Source: Chalara sp. BL73
Lineage: Eukaryota; Ascomycota; Leotiomycetes; Helotiales
DNA: 64,000 nucleotides
Direction of reading: 5' to 3'
Assembly: GCA_918026815.1 (NCBI GenBank)
Contig: CAKJVC010000030.1
Coordinates: 372,001-436,000, forward strand
In this document: positions 54,438 to 64,000 of the stretch, piece after piece
Numbering within the stretch: the stretch's first letter is position 1
How the letters are laid out: every line of letters begins with the position of its first letter
Notes under the pieces: model-generated
The model's database searches: none
The model's input: the letters and a program-made list of their open reading frames with translations, nothing else
What the model was told of the DNA's origin: nothing
Made by a program: the position numbers and the translations under genes

Positions 54438-55687
54438 TTACTTCTGAGCACTCGCCTTCAGTAGATCATTAAGATTGACCACCGTGGCCGAGAAAGGTGT
54501 ATGAAGACCCTTCCCAAAGTCATCAAAGGTCTCGCCGCCGTAAATCATCAAGTGGTCGGGTCTCTTCTTGAAGATCTGGATAGCACGGCTATATACCGCC
54601 CCCGCTGGTGTAGCGTGCATCTCCCACTTACCGAGGTCGCCCCCATGTCGATTAGTATACACCTGTCGGTTATCCGCATCCGAGACCACGATCGTGCCTA
54701 TGGGGCCTCCCACGGGGCTCCAAACCACGTAAGGGCTGGCATTCGGTGCGAATTCGTCATTGATAACAATGGGTCGCCCGACCTCCTTGCGGAAATCTAG
54801 CGGCGAGTTCGCCATTACGTAATACACAGGATAATGGGAGCCGTGCGAGGACGAATTGCCAACTGGTAGCTCGTGGACAAGGATCCATTTATTGAGTGGT
54901 GGAATATAGTCGATCACGGTCATGCCGGGACGCGCCTGATATTCGGCATATGCTACGTCGTTGACGACGGGTCCCCAATTCTTGAGGTCCGAAGAAACAT
55001 GGTGTGCGAGTTTCTGGCCGTGTAAGGGGTCACGTTGGTCCGAGAAATAGCAGACGGCCTGCTTGTTATAGACTCTGGATTTAATTTTGTAAGCGAAGGC
55101 ACGTCAAAAAGAGCCTAGGTCGCAGCAGGTACTGAGATTAAGGTGACTTACAAGAGGTAGGGCTCCCAGACGGGATTAGCACCATTGATGGTGTTTGGTC
55201 GGCCACCCTGCACAATGTGGCTCACAAATTCCCATGTACGAGCTCGATCTCTGCTTGCGTACAGATCGATCCGGGTCCCGTTGCTGCTCCAGCTGTTTCC
55301 GCTGCCAAGGATGGTTCCTGCTTCGAAGCCACCAAGCGGCACCGTCAATTCGACGAGCGCAGGCTGTGCACTCATGCCCCAGCCGTTGACCTGGTCGGTG
55401 AGGTTGGAGATGTACTTCCAGCTGGCGCCACCGTCTTTGCTTTCCAGTACGGGGAAATATCCCGGTGAATGACCTGTGAGGGATGCCGTAGCGATGATGG
55501 TTCCATCCTCTAGCTCCGTGTAACGTGGATACGTGATACTCTCATTGCCTGCGGTCTGGTAGATGGTGTTGTTGGTGAAGAAACCCCAAGGAGTCGGCTC
55601 ATTCTTGTGTGATGGTGGTGGTGGAGGTGGGAAAGCAAGTGAGCTACGCGCAAGCAGCGTAGTAACGAGTAAAGAAGAGAGAAACAT
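54438..55687 (-). CDS. Secreted BNR/Asp-box beta-propeller glycosidase, GH93-like, 390 aa, two exons
   Basis: Starts MFLSSLLVTTLLARSSLAFP, a clear signal peptide, followed by a Pro run. Exon 1 (55687-55152) holds YPRYTELEDGTIIATASLTG, an Asp-box-like SKDGGASWKYISNL, a second such stretch SRDRARTWEFVSHI, and NPVWEPYLL. A 77-nt intron (55075-55151, GTAAGT...CCAG) joins to VYNKQAVCYFSDQRDPLHGQ. Later parts are NKWILVHEL, YPVYYVMANSPLDFR and VVSDADNRQVYTN. This pattern fits fungal exo-arabinanases of GH93 (sialidase-like propeller), though other BNR families cannot be excluded. The gene is intact and leftward. Confidence 0.75.
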
Positions 55688-57535
55688 TTTCAGCGATCTA
55701 GGACGCGAAGGCTATTCAAAAACGCTTGTGTACTCAAGACTGGGTCGCAACAAAGCCGTTGCAAACACGGACTTTAAGTACCCAACGACAGCCTTTCACT
55801 ATTCAGGAAACTAAAAATAAACTAGATGATTGAATACACGAAGCTATCAAAGACACCAATAGGGTCAACTAGTGACATATTTGAGGTCATCTTTATCCGA
55901 GATTTTCGAAGCTCCTCACAATTTGAACCAGGGTGACATACAATACCCTATGCTAGGCTTAGAATAGCCGCATGGGTTTATTTAGGCTGTGATCTGACTT
56001 ACAAAGCATATTTGGCTAAACTACTAGCGCCGCATTGGCCCTAATTCCAAACCTAAATACCCTGAAGGCTGGAAAATATTTACTACATAAGAACTGTACC
56101 AAAAACCTATAAATAATAGTTACCATAGTTAGGTGAGCGTCTAATTCAACGTGATTGCAATTTCAATATTTTCAAATAGGTAGATACCAAGTCCACATTA
56201 TGAAGCTAAATTTTAGCGGCTCTACACTTAAGATTTAGATAGAAAGAAACTAGTACTAAAGAATCATTGTTACTTCATTCGACTTCCTTAAAACATGCCA
56301 GTCCAGAACCAATGCACGAAAACTTCACTGGCACAGATAGTGACGATTGAGCCTCGGCTAAAGTAAAGCCCAGTTAGGATCCTCAGTTCTATACGTTGGG
56401 ACCAGCAATACTTGGCAGGGACAGCCTAAGCGGAGTACAGGCGTGGCTTCAATCCACAGCCATATAATCCAGTCAATCAAACCCGGATCACCCAATAAGC
56501 CTCAAACTGAGATAACGAGTGAAAGCCTATTAATCTTTTTCGAATGCATGTTTTATCATGCATTCCCAATGTGGAAAGCAGGTTCCTCAAATGGCGGTCT
56601 CCCTCTATTTTCTACCATTTTCTAACCACTCTCTACCATATAATACTTCTGCTATATAGTGTAACTAAACCAGTTCATGGCTAGCTAAGGGCTCGCAAGA
56701 GACTGACAACGAATAGTCCAAGTTAATTTCTATTGTGTTTTTGGATGCTCTGGTAAGTTTAGAGTATGATTCTGAGATTTGGTTAACTGCCTGCACTATT
56801 TTACAACGTGAAGGGTAACCGCTTTGCTACTGGAAATACTATATTAGGGCTTAGACCTTCTATATCAGTGCTGTAAACACCCGAAATCTTAACTCTGGCC
56901 GTCGGCGTTATAGTACTGTCGCTTTCGGCCTCGATTTGAGCGCAATTGAAATAAATCTCTGTGCGGCCAATGAAGAGTAAGATGTTCTAGTCGGACAAGG
57001 TATTGCCAGGTAGTAATTTCTTTTAGAATAGTGATATCGATGTGATTCTTGTTCCAAACAAGCTATTTTTCGCCTGTAGATGTTATAAGAAAGTTTGTGT
57101 CAAGCTCGAAAATCTTTAACTAGTCCCTGCTACCGTCGCACCGAGTGATGCTCTATGGGGCTTTAGACATATATACTTGGATAAGACCTGGGTGCTGGAT
57201 GTTACTAGTGAGGTTGGTGCCAAAACCAATCGTTTGCCTGCCTTAATGGTTGCGACCTTGGTAGTGGTAGCATTTGCTTGGGCACCCGTATTGCAGCGTA
57301 TATCGTTACTGCTTAGGATTGCGGTGCCAAATGGGGCCAAAACCTCTGAGTGAAGCGGCGAATGTAATGGAACTCTTGTGATCGCACATCGTGTAGGAAG
57401 AGATATGGGACGAAGTAATGAGCCGAAACAGTGTGCGGGAAAATAGCAATTGGAATAGCCGTGAAAGTGGTAGAGGATTCAGCTTGAAAAATTGTTGGAC
57501 GTAATTGTTCAAAATGATCGAATTATTGAATATGA
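55688..57535. other. Long intergenic stretch without genes
   Basis: AT-rich. No reading frame with recognisable features on either strand and no clear repeat. The right edge of the window's foldback element follows at 57540. Confidence 0.5.
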
Positions 57536-58047
57536 CCTTTATGGCATGACATAACGACCAACGTGCAACAACGCAAAATAGGGTAATAAAATATGATAAT
57601 TGATCAAATTGCAAATCGCAAATCGAAATCGTTCAATTAATAACCTAGTGCTTTTGACTTTCCTGGCCCTTCGACGTTTGTTTGTTTGTTTTTCTATTTA
57701 ACGTCTAACTAAAGGGCCGTGCAAAGCACGGGACCTACTCCGTGCTCGAAGTAGGGATGATAAAATACTGTATCTCATGGAAGCTATACCGTATATATAC
57801 GATTGTATCGATACATGGCTTGAAGCTATACGGTATATATACCAAAACACGTGATGTGCCAAGGCGCTAATTTATATTAAATTTTCAAATTGATTGGTCA
57901 GAATAGCGGAATTCATTCAGAAATTGGTAACTGTTGGCTACTTATCACATCACGTGCCTGTACAGCTTCGTCCAGCTTCGGAAGCTATACAGTATATATA
58001 CCGGTATCGTATCGTATCGTATTGCTTCGTATATATACCGATTGCAA

Positions 58048-58215
58048 CCCTAGCTCGAAGATACGACGCTAGGAGTAAACTCCTAGAAACCAGAGGCTGA
58101 AGGCCTGGGGCATGTTGGGATACTTGGCGTTATTCCTTAACCGCAAGTATTAGGTAGGAAGGTATTTACACTGAAACTGGGAAATGAGCCCTCCTCTACG
58201 CTCTAGCCCTCCTAC
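58048..58215 (-). repeat. Dispersed repeat, inverted relative of 18964-19125
   Basis: Contains GACGCTAGGAGTAAACTCCT, TTCCTTAACCGCAAGTATT and GAGCCCTCCTCTACGCTCTA, matching the other copy in reverse. It sits inside the foldback element between its left end and the minisatellite. Upstream (57780-58030) are several GTATATATAC-type short repeats. Confidence 0.7.
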
Positions 58216-58228
58216 TCCCCATGGCCTA

Positions 58229-58456
58229 CGACGTTCTTGGCGCTCTCGACGTTCTTGGCGCCCTCGACTTTCTTGGCTTTCGACGTTCCTGGCGCTTTCG
58301 ACTTTTCTGGCTCTCGACATTCCTGACGCTCTCGACGTTCCTGGCTCTCGACGTTCCTGGCTCTCGACGTTTCTAGCTCTCGACGTTCCTGGCGCTTTCG
58401 ACTTTCTTGGCTCTCGACATTGCTGGCGCTTTCGATTTTTCTGGCGCTGTCGATTT
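58229..58456. repeat. Minisatellite, 16/18-bp units, left arm
   Basis: About 13 units of the type CGACGTTCCTGG(CG)CTCT, alternating between 16 and 18 bp by presence or absence of a CG. The frame reading through it is not a gene. Confidence 0.88.
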
Positions 58457-58642
58457 TTTAAAGCTAGTTTTGTTTGCATTTAAAAAAACAAAAAAAGTGA
58501 AAAAATTTGCTACGCAAGGGACTGTCTTGGCATATTTGTTTTTTTTAAAGTATTTACAAGTATTTGTGTTTGTATTTTTCTTTCATTTTTACAATAAAAA
58601 ACGAATACAGCTTTATTTTTAAAGTCGACGGCGCCAGGAACG

Positions 58643-58834
58643 TGTCACGGCGCTGGCGCGCCTACGGCCTGACAGCCTGTAAGGTACCCGTAGGGACACT
58701 CGCGTAGCACGCCACGTGATCCAAACTCCTGTATATAAGCTTCCCTTTCTGCTTCCATAGTTCTGTAGTTCTATTATTCTCAATCTTTACCCGTATTACT
58801 TTGAGCCGTTGCTCTTATCCTACGCGCCGTCACA
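58643..58834 (+). mobile_element. Solo LTR with TGTCACGG/CCGTCACA ends
   Basis: 192 bp from TGTCACGGCGCTGG to TACGCGCCGTCACA, flanked by GAACG at 58638-58642 and 58835-58839. It contains GTATATAAGC, a TATA-like box. Its termini resemble the solo LTR at 43595-43767. Inserted into the minisatellite of the foldback element. Confidence 0.9.
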
Positions 58835-58972
58835 GAACGTCGAGAGCCAGGAATGCCGAGAGCCAGGAACGTCGAAGGCCAGGAAAGTCGAGAGCGTCAA
58901 GAATGTCGAGAGCCAAGAAAGTCGAGAGCGCCAAGAAAGTCGAGGGCCAGGAAAGTCAAAAGCACTAAGTTA
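58835..58972. repeat. Minisatellite, right arm, inverted relative to 58229-58456
   Basis: About seven units of the type GTCGAGAGCCAGGAA, the reverse complement of the left-arm unit, directly abutting the solo LTR and the right inverted end. Confidence 0.85.
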
Positions 58973-59204
58973 TTAATTGAATGATTTCGATTTGCGATTT
59001 GCGATTTGCAATTTGATCAATTATCATATTTTATTACCCTATTTTGCGTTGTTGCACGTTGGTCGTTATGTCATGCCATACCTTTCAATATGGGTGCAAT
59101 GAGAAAAAAAAAATGGATAAAAAGAAGAGTTGCGAAAAGTTGAATCTGTGGATAATTGTTTTGTTGAACGGAAACTTTGAATCCAGAAGAGAACTTATTC
59201 ATTA

Positions 59205-59304
59205 CAGTCCGACCTGGATATTTCGGAACTCCTTATATCAGAAACCTCTATATATCGGAGAATAGGCATGGAACTGAGAGTTCCGAAATATCTAGATCGG
59301 ACTG
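59205..59304. mobile_element. pogo-type MITE A, 100 bp
   Basis: CAGTCCGACCTGGATATTTC at the left and its near-perfect inverse at the right, flanked by TA at 59203-59204 and 59305-59306. Non-coding. Confidence 0.88.
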
Positions 59305-60395
59305 TATATACAATTCAGTTCTCAGCGGATGGAGCCATTCAGAATTGCAGTGTAAGATATATCGGACAGCTTCTTTATTACTTGATTTTGTTTCAAGTAA
59401 GTATCATAGAAACCTCAATCACTTGGAGGTGGTGTCACATTTAGCATTATCATTTCAATATGGCAATGCCATACAATATGTGTGTGGAGAATTCAGGTTT
59501 CAGGTTTCAGCACAAAACGGTGGACTTGTTTTTTTCATCTGTTAACTTACTCTAGGGTGTAAGGGAACAACCAATGCTAACTCTATTATACAGGCAAAGT
59601 GCAGCCGGGCAGCGGAACAAGAGTTACAAGCCAAAGGTTAATCTTACATAGTCATCCTGTCATGTGGTCCTGCGACAATCATCTGAGATATCATCGCGTT
59701 GATACAATCCCTCAAACAAGAAATAAGAAAACTTATTAACTAATACGTGCAAGCCACAAATGTCAGAAAATATTGATATCGGATTCTAATTTTTCGCGAT
59801 TATAGCGCGTTCTTAGTTAAGGTTGCGTAAGCCCTACCTAAAGTGCAATCTTACCTAGAATTAAGCCTTGAATTGACCAGTCATATTTCTTGTATATGGC
59901 TCAAGGTATCATGAATGATGTGTCAATTTCCAAGTGTGATGCTCTACTACAAACTCACCTTGAAACAAGCGCTAAGAACAGTGAAGTAATTTACGCTCAA
60001 TATCAGATCGAAGAGATTAGAAATGTTACATGGGCACTCAATTTCAACACAATATACATATTTGAGAGATATAACGATGCTAAATCGAAAGTGCGGCACG
60101 GAATTCTACGTCCTTGAGCTTTTCTATTTTGAGTCTATAAGGTTAGGTAAATTGCCTCAACTTATTATTGTGTAAATGTTGGATAACTTCATGCGATACA
60201 ACAGCAACGCAACGAGCGCGGTCGGTCAGTAGTGGAGGGATGTCAAATATATGTTATAGATCCAAAGATGACAGCTGTAGTGAAGGTAAGATTTGTCATG
60301 AGGTTAAGTTATATATATACAAGTTTCTTCAGAGACTCACAGGTTCGTCATGGTATTTGCCGTGGAGCGGACGGCGCATATTTCGAAAGGAAGTA

Positions 60396-60567
60396 CAGTC
60401 AAACCTAGTTATATCGGAACTCCTTATATTGGAAACCTCTTTTTATGGGAAGGATGCCTGGAACAATTGATTATTAGCTGGGTATATAAAACTTGGATAC
60501 ATCGGAAACCTTCTTATATCGGAAGCTACTCTGAAACCGAGCGTTCCGATATAACCGGGTTTGACTG
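60396..60567. mobile_element. pogo-type MITE B, 172 bp
   Basis: The left end is CAGTCAAACCTAGTTATATC and the right end GATATAACCGGGTTTGACTG, with TA at 60394-60395 and 60568-60569. Non-coding. Confidence 0.9.
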
Positions 60568-60639
60568 TAGCGCATATGGAAACCTGTCTCTAATTACACT
60601 GCTATTCTAGCACAATTATCCAAGCCTCATATATGACTA

Positions 60640-60793
60640 CAGTCAAACCTGGTTATATCGGAACGCTCGGTGCCAAACCAACCTTCCGATATAACGAGGT
60701 CCACTATAGCTACCTATAGCTCGGCGGATCCAAGGTTCATTCCGATACAGAGGTTTCTGATATAACAGGTTTCGATATAACCGAATTTGACTG
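60640..60793. mobile_element. pogo-type MITE C, 154 bp
   Basis: The left end is CAGTCAAACCTGGTTATATC and the right end GATATAACCGAATTTGACTG, with TA at 60638-60639 and 60794-60795. It lies only 70 bp from MITE B. Confidence 0.9.
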
Positions 60794-61291
60794 TAGTTGA
60801 GTATGTATTCTGTTCGTCTTGCTTCAAGTCACCTATTAAGAATGCAGAATCTCGCCATCAAAATGCAAGAGACAAAAGCAAAAGAGTAAAGAGAAACAAG
60901 GCTTTCGTATGCCTAGATTAGAATTTTATATCTTGCAGAGAATAACAGCCTGTTTAGACAAGTTGGAAAAAGTGAAACCGATGTGAGTAGAAGGCCAATG
61001 CACGTATTTATCACTAGCTGTACAGAGTTTAGATTCAAGTGACATACCAACAAACCTTCATCTGTATATCTCTAGACTGAAAAGTAGTTTGCGTAAATAA
61101 CCACCCCTGCTCTAACGTACAGAAAACATATACACGAAACAAATTTGTTAATGGTTTAGCATCAACCGTCTAAAGCCACTGTGAGGGCCACTCGTTTGAA
61201 ACGGTACATGTCAAGCCCGACTCACAGACTGTGCAGCCTGTGAAGCCACTTCCGCCACACCGTCAATAGAGTGCAGTTGCGCAACCAGTTG

Positions 61292-62305
61292 CTAAGGGAG
61301 GCTACCAGCATCGCTTCTGACAGGATTCTGTAGCGTCAGGATGCCAGGCCTATATGGTAACAGGTTATAGTTGCCGCCAGAGCTAGGGTTGCGTCCCTGG
61401 TAAAGTAGCTGCAGGTTGCAAGGGTCGATGGTCATAGTTTGATCGGGATCAAGACGAACGATATCACCATGGCTAATATCGTTAGTCCATGTTGCACCAC
61501 TGTTGGCCTTGCCGGCGAAAGGCTTGCTTTCAGTAGCAGCCTGTGGAGTCCATGATCCGCTTAAACTGCTAGCTGTGAAAGAACGGAAATAACGACCTTG
61601 TGCTCCCATAGCTTCGACAATCATGAGGTATTTAGAATTTCCAGTAGCTCCTTTGACCGTGTAGACCTGGACTGCTTCGAACAAGTTGGCTTGCGTATCG
61701 CTCATAATTGTTTGGTAAGAGCTGCCAAAATTGCCAGGAAAGTTTCCAATAGGCATGCTAGCTCGGTAGATCTTGCCATTATCACCGGCGAAAAAAAGAT
61801 ACATGGTTGTATCGTCGCCGATTAAAGTCTGGTCAATAGGACCTGTGCCAGAGCCGGATATGCTTCCGCTAAACAGTGGCTGTGCGGATGACCACCCGTT
61901 TGCGTTGGTAGGATCAGTCGAAGTTTTGTACGAGAATGCAGTTGCACCCCATTGATATGCAAGCACCCAAATGCTCTTTGGCTTAAAATAAAAGATGGTG
62001 GGCGCCACGGTGCCTTGATTCATAGAGTTCTGGCTAGAGGAACCCATTTGAGACCAATCAGAGAAGAGACCGAAATTCATTGAGCCATAGTTTCCATTGA
62101 TGTTATTGGAAGCGTACACAAGATGTTTGCCCTGATACATAGTGCTAGTAAAGTCCTTGAGTGACGCCCATCCTGACTTTGGCTCAGCCAGTACACCAGT
62201 TGATGTCCAGCGGTATGAGGACGGAAGACTGCATGACTGTGCTACCACGATCGTGGCCGGCGCGAGCAGTGCGAGAATGCTATGGTTGATGTCTGCAAAC
62301 CTCAT
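61292..62305 (-). CDS. GH62 alpha-L-arabinofuranosidase, 337 aa, intact
   Basis: Secreted enzyme that removes arabinose side chains from arabinoxylan. The preferred start is the ATG at 62305, giving [20 protein letters not shown] as a signal peptide that ends near VVAQ before CSLPSSYRW; an upstream in-frame ATG at 62371 would add 22 residues. Family blocks are [15 protein letters not shown] (catalytic-base Asp in KDFT), [51 protein letters not shown] (structural Asp) and [13 protein letters not shown] (acid Glu). Ends [20 protein letters not shown] with the usual late Cys. No CBM1 is attached. Single exon. Confidence 0.95.
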   Translation of the reverse strand: MRFADINHSILALLAPATIVVAQSCSLPSSYRWTSTGVLAEPKSGWASLKDFTSTMYQGKHLVYASNNINGNYGSMNFGLFSDWSQMGSSSQNSMNQGTVAPTIFYFKPKSIWVLAYQWGATAFSYKTSTDPTNANGWSSAQPLFSGSISGSGTGPIDQTLIGDDTTMYLFFAGDNGKIYRASMPIGNFPGNFGSSYQTIMSDTQANLFEAVQVYTVKGATGNSKYLMIVEAMGAQGRYFRSFTASSLSGSWTPQAATESKPFAGKANSGATWTNDISHGDIVRLDPDQTMTIDPCNLQLLYQGRNPSSGGNYNLLPYRPGILTLQNPVRSDAGSLP

Positions 62306-62371
62306 AGTGAGAACGGTTTTAGCCTTAGAAGCTGTCAGGTGGATCCAGAGAAAGGCGGTGGGGAGTGACAT

Positions 62372-63296
62372 GCTCAGCTAAGAAATGTCGGATATATATA
62401 ATTCTCGAGCATGACTCCCGGCAAACTTGAACTAGAGGCAACCCTCCGATTTACCATATGTTTTAATCTCCGGTCGAAAAGCCTCGAGTTCATCCTGAAT
62501 GTTCTTAGTTAATGATAGTTCGCGATACGTGGAGAATTCAGAATTCAGGTTTTTGCCAGAAATCTATAAAAAAAAAAGATAAAACAAATCCCACTTCGGC
62601 CCGAACTTTCAGGGTAACCTTAATGTACGTAAGGAGGAGCTGGATCCACTCGTTCCGGGGTACATGAGCGAGAAAAGAGACGATTTGGAGCGGCAGTAAG
62701 CATCATGAGAATTATGCACTCTAGTACGATGGAGATGGACCCTAGCCAAGGGGTGGGCAAGCGCGCCACTAGGAAGACCCAGCGAGGACCCAGTGTGCCA
62801 ATTTTCGGAACCAACCTCGGCAGTTAGATAGAGCCAATTAAATTACGCATAGGTCAGGTGGGTTTACTACATCGTTCTCTGTGTTGCTACGACCCCTGGG
62901 GTGAATACAAAGGCGACTACCCCAGATCCACTAAGGAAGTGCCATTGATTGGGAATACACGCTCATGATCCAACGTCAGAAGGAACACACGTGCATTTTT
63001 ATTTATTTTAAATTAATTTTTTTAGGGTATTTCAATTCACAACAATATGTTTTTAGCACCTATCATCCTTATATTCATCCATATCAGTAGATTCTTTTCA
63101 TTTACATTCGACACGGCTTAACATGTATGCCACAAGAGGTCATGTCATCCGGTGAAGACTCGACGTCAGTTCGTGAACAAATACCTGTGCTCACTCCATG
63201 TACTTTCTCACTATAGCGAATTTTCTCTGAAACATCTTTGTTCTCGAACCCAAGTTAGTCCTTTCTCTGCGCTCACTCGAAGGCTCAATTGTGACT
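62372..63296. other. Divergent 5' region between GH62 and GH10
   Basis: No gene seen. The two CAZyme genes diverge from here, so shared control is possible. GCTCGAGAAT-like and GGCTAA-like sites could be regulatory, but I can not assign factors. Confidence 0.4.
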
Positions 63297-64000
63297 ATGC
63301 TTCTGTACAACTTCTGATCAATACTTGCCACCTTACTTTCAGTGGTCAATGGAAGTCCGTTCCCCGTAACAAAAATCAAACGCACTCGATGAGAGACAGT
63401 CAGCTACGCTAAATTCTAAATTCGTCACACATGGAAAGAAGTATTTCGGAACGATTGGCGATGCAGGCACCTTATCAAATACACAGAATGCTAACATCAT
63501 CAAATCGCAATTTGGTGCATTGACGGCCGAGAATAGCTTCAAATGGGACGCTACAGAACGTAAGTGCCCTGGTTGCTAACTTATAAAGAATGACTTATTT
63601 TAACTTTTCATAGCATCAAGAGGACAGTTCACTTTTGGGGGCGCTGATACTCTTGCAAACTTTGCGACGTCTAATGGGAAACTTATCCGAGGTCACACTC
63701 TCCGTAAGTACATCTCCGTATTTTGAAACGTGCAACTGAGTATGGCTGACTGTTACTCAATAGTGTGGCACTCTCAACTTCCAGGGTGGGTGAGCGCTAT
63801 CAACGATAGGACAACGCTTACTTCCGTCATCCAAAAATCATGTCACCACACTGGTTAATCGCTACAAGGGTAAAATCTATGCTTGGGACGTTGTGAACGA
63901 GATCTTCAACGAGGATGGGTCATTACGGGATTCGGTCTTCTCGCGGGTCTTAGGGGAGGATTTCGTCAGTATTGCTTTCAGAGCCGCACGTGCCGCTGAC
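63297..64000 (+). pseudogene. GH10 endo-beta-1,4-xylanase, damaged, cut by window edge
   Basis: ATG at 63297 starts MLLYNF, then TGA (63315-63317), then SILATLLSVVNGSPFPVTK, which reads as a signal peptide. A run of five A (63371-63376 region) shifts the frame before NALDERQSATLNSKF. Exon blocks are KKYFGTIGDAGTL, TAENSFKWDATE, intron 63560-63613, [18 protein letters not shown] and RGHTL, intron 63704-63763, and [15 protein letters not shown] second extra A (63833-63837) shifts the frame before [19 protein letters not shown] and the acid/base Glu of VVNEIFNE. The nucleophile Glu lies beyond the window. Removing one A at each tract restores the frame, so assembly error is possible for the shifts but not for the TGA. 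Confidence 0.85.

Larger units (their letters stand above)
57540..59080. mobile_element. Foldback-like element with 137-bp inverted ends
   Basis: The ends TATGGCATGACATAACGACC... (57540-57675) and the inverted copy (about 58938-59080) match almost perfectly; the right arm has one extra GCAAATC unit. CCTT flanks both sides (57536-57539 and 59081-59084). Inside the arms follow minisatellites in opposite orientation, a dispersed repeat and a solo LTR. No transposase is encoded. Confidence 0.8.
59307..61291. other. Intergenic apart from MITEs B and C
   Basis: No supported gene; only short frames without recognisable features. The part next to 61292 is the 3' flank of the GH62 gene. Confidence 0.45.

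Noticed and set aside
58184..58483. Ser/Arg/Leu-rich frame over the minisatellite
   Set aside because: Its apparent repeats are only the translated 16/18-bp DNA units, and unit length is not a multiple of three.
1..64000. tRNA or rRNA genes
   Set aside because: I saw no sequence with convincing cloverleaf A/B boxes or rRNA core motifs, but a covariance-model scan was not possible.

Overview
The window looks like a transposon-rich accessory island in a filamentous ascomycete (Pezizomycotina). The evidence is short GT-AG introns (about 43-80 nt, often with CTAAC/CTGAC/CTGAT branch sites), fungal-only gene families (DUF6589, fungal BTB, DUF3632-like, DUF6594-like, rhodopsin-domain membrane protein, PNP-NB-ARC-TPR NLR, CHAT), secreted fungal hemicellulases, and fungal pogo/Fot1, MULE, Helitron and telomere-linked-helicase-like elements. 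The species cannot be named from the sequence.

Layout. 1-551: 5' part of a GH43 gene. 1169-3793: a solo LTR and a pogo/Fot1 element. 3.8-9.6 kb: a DUF6589 gene tail-to-tail with a RecQ-like helicase that carries one in-frame stop. 10.2-15.5 kb: a 5'-truncated Helitron (RepHel plus a two-exon accessory gene), then fragments of two pogo-type transposases. 16.4-18.1 kb: a MULE-related MITE holding a short telomere-like tract, and an intact CHAT protease gene. 18.2-21.3 kb: repeats. 22-25.5 kb: a C2H2/BTB gene running in frame into a decayed gene of unknown family. 26.5-28.6 kb: a DUF3632-like gene and a broken C2H2 factor. 28.9-34.2 kb: a decayed OrsD + RecQ helicase pseudogene followed by GC-rich repeats. 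34.5-38.1 kb: two pogo/Fot1 elements. 38.4-42.6 kb: a decayed NLR and a DUF6594-like membrane gene. 43.6-47.5 kb: a nested pile of pogo element, solo LTR and a second intact pogo element. 47.7-50.4 kb: a complete MULE with a 10-bp target duplication and five in-frame stops. 51.2-64 kb: an intact rhodopsin-domain gene, then GH93-like, GH62 and GH10 genes separated by a foldback element, a third solo LTR type and three TA-flanked MITEs.

How it fits together. Carbohydrate-active genes for arabinan and arabinoxylan (GH43, GH93-like, GH62, GH10) flank the island. Inside it, conflict-type genes (NLR, CHAT, BTB) and self-replicating DNA lie among one another. Many genes are broken by single C-to-T or G-to-A stops. 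In the MULE all five stops are explained by CpA-to-TpA changes, the usual signature of repeat-induced point mutation (RIP). Other breaks are one-base homopolymer indels, some of which could be assembly errors.

The best candidates for something undescribed are the DUF6589/RecQ convergent pair, the standalone CHAT protease with an unrecognised helical N-terminus, the Helitron accessory gene, and the foldback element with 137-bp ends and inverted minisatellites.
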